A stretch of DNA of 64,000 bases, taken from contig CP093829.1 in the NCBI GenBank assembly GCA_033063855.1, forward strand, positions 16,523,537 to 16,587,536, read 5' to 3'. A program made the translations under genes and the position numbers. The DNA is from Smittia aterrima. Its lineage: Eukaryota; Arthropoda; Insecta; Diptera; Chironomidae. This document shows positions 60,959-64,000 of the stretch, piece by piece. The notes below the pieces were generated by a model. The model had not been told where the DNA came from. It saw only the letters and a program-made list of their open reading frames with translations, and did no database searches. Position 1 is the stretch's first letter. Every line of letters starts with the position of its first letter.

Positions 60959-63936
60959 ATGAATTTAGTGGACGAGAGAAGTGCTCGAGGGAGTACTTCG
61001 GTTGTATATTTAGCGATAGTTTTAGTCTTTTGCATAAATTTAGTAAATTCACAATCATTGAATCACAATCTTTCGTCAAAAGAAAGAAATGAGCTCAAGT
61101 AAGTTGTCGTCTTATCAGCAAGACAATCAGGATTGAGATATGCAATTGATATACTGACGTCTAATATTTCTTGTTTACTTTTAGGGAAGAGGTGAATCAT
61201 TTCTGCCAACTTTCGTTAATCTCGTTGCCCTTGGCGTTTTCTCAAGACTAATTTGCGTTTCTAACTTGATTTCAGGCCCGTGAAATGTTCTATCATGCCT
61301 ATCGGGCTTACATGGATAATGCATTCCCAGCTGACGAGCTTCAGCCATTAAGTTGCAGAGGAAGAATCAGAGGAGTCTCCGCTTCCAGAGGCGACATGGA
61401 TGATATTTTGGGAAAGTGAGTGTCTAATCAAAACAAATGTCGAACGATGTAAACAGAAATATCTGATTGCCGAAGCTCCTTCGTTTTTGTCGTGCATAAA
61501 TTTATTTCCTCTTCTTGTTTAAATGAAGCGACATGAAAAAAAAACAAGTGATGTGGCCTTGTTGGATCAAGTATACGCATCAGCGATCAAAGACTTGTTA
61601 AAGATCGCGGGCTCGACTTCAAGGTTGTGAAGCGAGCCGAATGCGGGAGAAAGCATATCGCGAAGCAAATTTCGTTTCAGCTGTTTACACAGCGGATTTG
61701 CGATGTGAAACCTGAATTTACTCGTTCAAGATGTGACGTGTCCTTCGCTCGTGTTATCGTTTTCTATAACTTGTTTAATTCTTTCTTTTTAGCTTTTCAA
61801 TGACTCTGGTGGATACGCTGGATACTTTAGTGATATTAGGTGATTTAGAAGAATTCGAGTCCGCGGTTAAACTCGTCATCAAACATGTTCAGTTTGACAG
61901 CGACATCATCGTTTCTGTGTTCGAGACGAACATCAGAATGGTCGGCGGATTGCTGTCGGCTCATGTACTTGCAGAATACATTCAAAAGGAAGCAAGCATG
62001 ATGGAATGGTATCGAGGAGAGCTGTTAGAGATGGCCAAGGATTTAGGTTACAGACTTCTCCCAGCATTTAACACATCAACGGGGATTCCTCACGCTCGAG
62101 TGAATCTAAAGTATGGCATGAAGTCAGAAGCGTTGCGACATTCAAGAGAAACTTGTACTGCATGCGCAGGAACTATCCTGTTGGAGTTTGCAGCACTTTC
62201 TCGTCTAAGTGGAGAGCCGATATTCGAAGCAAAAGCTCATGCTGCTATGGATGCCTTGTGGAAGATCAGAAACAGATCGTCGGACTTGATGGGAACAGTC
62301 GTGAATGTTCATTCGGGAGATTGGATTAGACGAGATTCAGGAGTTGGTGCTGGTATCGACTCATATTACGAGTACTTGTTGAAGTCGTATGTGCTGCTGG
62401 GTGATGAGAAATATTTATCAAGATTCAATCGACACTACAACGCTATCATGAAGTACATCAGACAAGGCCCAATGCTACTTGACGTTCACATGCATCGACC
62501 TCACACGAAAAGCAAGAATTTCATGGATGCGTTACTTGCTTTCTGGCCAGGACTACAGGTTCTATCGGGAGATTTGAAACCTGCCGTTCAAACTCACGAG
62601 ATGCTCTACCAAGTTATGCAAATGCATACGTTCTTGCCCGAAGCGTTCACATATGACTTCCAGATACATTGGGGTCAATATCATCTTCGTCCGGAGTTTA
62701 TTGAGTCAACATATTTCCTCTACAAAGCAACTGGCGATCATTACTACCTTCAAGTTGGTAAGAAAGTGCTCAAAACTCTTCAGAAATATGCCAGAGTTGC
62801 TTGCGGATATGCAGCTGTCAATGATATCAGAACTGGAAAGCATGAGGATAGAATGGACTCGTATCTCCTTTCTGAAACAATCAAGTACTTGTATCTTCTT
62901 TTCACTGACGAATCGGATCTGCTCATAAATATCGACGACTTTATCTTTACGACTGAAGCTCATTTGCTGCCTCTTTCACTCGGTCAACTATCTAACATTA
63001 CAACGATGTCAAAGGACGATGAGGATCATCACTTAGTCGATCTCGACTTCATGTGAGTAAATTCTTCTCTAATTACGAGATTTTTCACTAAATATTTCAT
63101 ATTTTAGGCGCTCATGTCCCTCACCAAACAAGTTGTTTCCTGAAACCGTCCGTCGACCTCTACGCGATCTCGTCAGCGCTACATGCCCACGTGTCGCAAC
63201 TTCCAACCGATTGCGTGCAGCTGAATTTCAAGCGAGCAATGCTGATCATCTTCGAGCCCTCTTTGACATGGGCGTCACAATGGTTTCGCTTGGCAACGGA
63301 AAAGTTCAGTTGCTTCATAGTTTCTATAATGTAAGCTTTGCTTTACATCGAGAAGAATAATTAGTAAAATATTTTTTATTCAGGCCAAATCAGCGGAAGA
63401 AGCAGAGCGAGGACTCCTTTTCATGCAAGAAATGATTGAATTATCAAAAACCAGTTCGATTCCATCAAATGAACTTCATGTGAGTAAATTCTTCTCTAGT
63501 TACGAGATTTTTTACTAAATATTTCATATTTTAGGCTGTATCATTCAAAAAACCAGGCACAGATGTTGAAATTGTGCTATCAGCTGGTCCCTCTCACTTC
63601 AGCCCTGAATTAATCAATTCAGTTACTGCAAAAGCTGTTTTCGTTAAACCATTCCATGCATGTGTTGATGTTCAAAACGAAGAAGACTTGACTGATAAAA
63701 TTGCTATAATTGAGCGCGGTGAGTGCACGTTCGTAGACAAGGCTCGTCGAGCGATGAAAGCAGGAGCGAAGGCAGTAATTATCTTCGACAACGTACCTGA
63801 CACATCAATCGTAAACCAGCCACCGTTCGCCATGTCTGGTGACGGCAAGGACGACGTTAAGATTCCAACGTGTTTCCTCTTCACGAACGAAGCGATTCAG
63901 CTGAGAAATGCCTTAAACACCGACAGCGAGTTAGAG
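60959..63936 (+). CDS. EDEM3: EDEM3-like ER degradation-enhancing alpha-mannosidase, partial
   Basis: GH47 mannosidase-like protein of the ER lumen that trims mannose from misfolded glycoproteins for ERAD. Seven exons fit: 60959-61098, 61185-61191, 61276-61415, 61793-63052, 63108-63330, 63384-63479 and 63535-63936, encoding 756 residues. The next intron (63937-63999) ends with AG at 63998-63999, so the gene continues beyond the window. Residues about 16-36 are a hydrophobic signal segment. The GH47 domain runs from about 50 to 490, with [24 protein letters not shown] (Glu about 140), LPEAFTYD (Glu about 379), [12 protein letters not shown] and the Ca-site motif TTEAH (about 483). A PA domain lies at about 645-745 ([23 protein letters not shown]); this distinguishes EDEM3 from EDEM1/2. 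Exon 2 is a 7-nt microexon, needed to keep frame and give [12 protein letters not shown]. Introns 4 and 6 are near-identical. Confidence 0.95.
61185..61191 (+). other. EDEM3: 7-nt microexon of EDEM3
   Basis: GGAAGAG between acceptor TTTTAG and donor GTGAAT. Skipping it shifts the frame in exon 3; including it gives Lys-Glu-Glu joined to AREMFYHAY, the conserved GH47 N-terminal motif. The flanking introns are 86 and 84 nt. Confidence 0.85.
61416..61792 (+). other. Longest EDEM3 intron (377 nt)
   Basis: GT-AG intron after exon 3, far longer than the other introns here, which range from 42 to 86 nt. No nested gene or repeat recognised. Confidence 0.8.
63046..63109 (+). repeat. Intron-duplicate copy A in EDEM3
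   Basis: Contains a 55-nt intron (63053-63107, phase 2) plus 7 upstream exon bases (ACTTCAT) and 2 downstream (GC) that are shared with copy B at 63473-63536. The introns differ at only two positions. Confidence 0.95.
63473..63536 (+). repeat. Intron-duplicate copy B in EDEM3
   Basis: Contains a 55-nt intron (63480-63534, phase 0), identical in length to copy A and matching at 53 of 55 positions. The two differences are A to G at intron position 20 and C to T at position 34. The surrounding exons are unrelated beyond the short shared flanks. Confidence 0.95.
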
Positions 63937-64000
63937 GTAAGTTTTATGCCTTCCAGTCCGAAAAGTAAAAACGTATTTATTAAAATCCCTTTGCTTTAGA

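Noticed and set aside
1..64000. tRNA, rRNA, CRISPR arrays, transposons or viral insertions
   Set aside because: No tRNA B-box with matching arms, no rRNA-like tracts, no regularly spaced repeats, and no transposase, reverse transcriptase or terminal repeat structure was seen by eye.

Overview
The window looks like nuclear DNA of a small-genome fly, most plausibly a non-biting midge (Chironomidae) or a close nematoceran. The evidence is an AT-rich background, an insect painless-type TRPA channel, and very compact genes whose introns are mostly 42 to 63 nt. The family-level assignment is inference from these features; no species-diagnostic marker is present.

The window has two contrasting halves. 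Positions 1 to about 51,060 contain no protein-coding gene that I can support. This is AT-rich DNA with homopolymer runs, short GA/CT tracts, a few microsatellites and palindromes, and a dense cluster of the hexamer CATAAA/TTTATG in the first 1.7 kb. It could be an intergenic regulatory domain or a very large intron of a gene outside the window. Every open frame there is 152 codons or shorter and none resembles a known protein.

Positions 51,065 to 64,000 hold seven tightly packed genes whose exon structures could be worked out with frame-consistent GT-AG junctions. ABHD13-like serine hydrolase (-) is followed by PTRHD1-like Pth2-family protein (-). PTRHD1 is divergent from RAD54/okra (+) across a 113-bp shared promoter. 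RAD54 runs tail-to-tail into painless (-), with overlapping 3' ends. Painless is divergent from an unrecognised 145-residue protein gene (+), which is convergent with RNA polymerase III subunit RPC8/POLR3H (-). POLR3H is divergent from EDEM3 (+), which leaves the window after its PA domain. The genes do not form a pathway: they cover membrane lipid hydrolase, possible peptidyl-tRNA hydrolase, recombination repair, nociception, Pol III transcription and ER-associated degradation. They share compactness and bidirectional or convergent packing.

The most unusual observation is inside EDEM3. Two introns 427 bp apart, in different phases, are both 55 nt long and identical except at two positions, with short matching exon flanks. 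This is a candidate recent intron duplication or introner-like event. The same gene also needs a 7-nt microexon.
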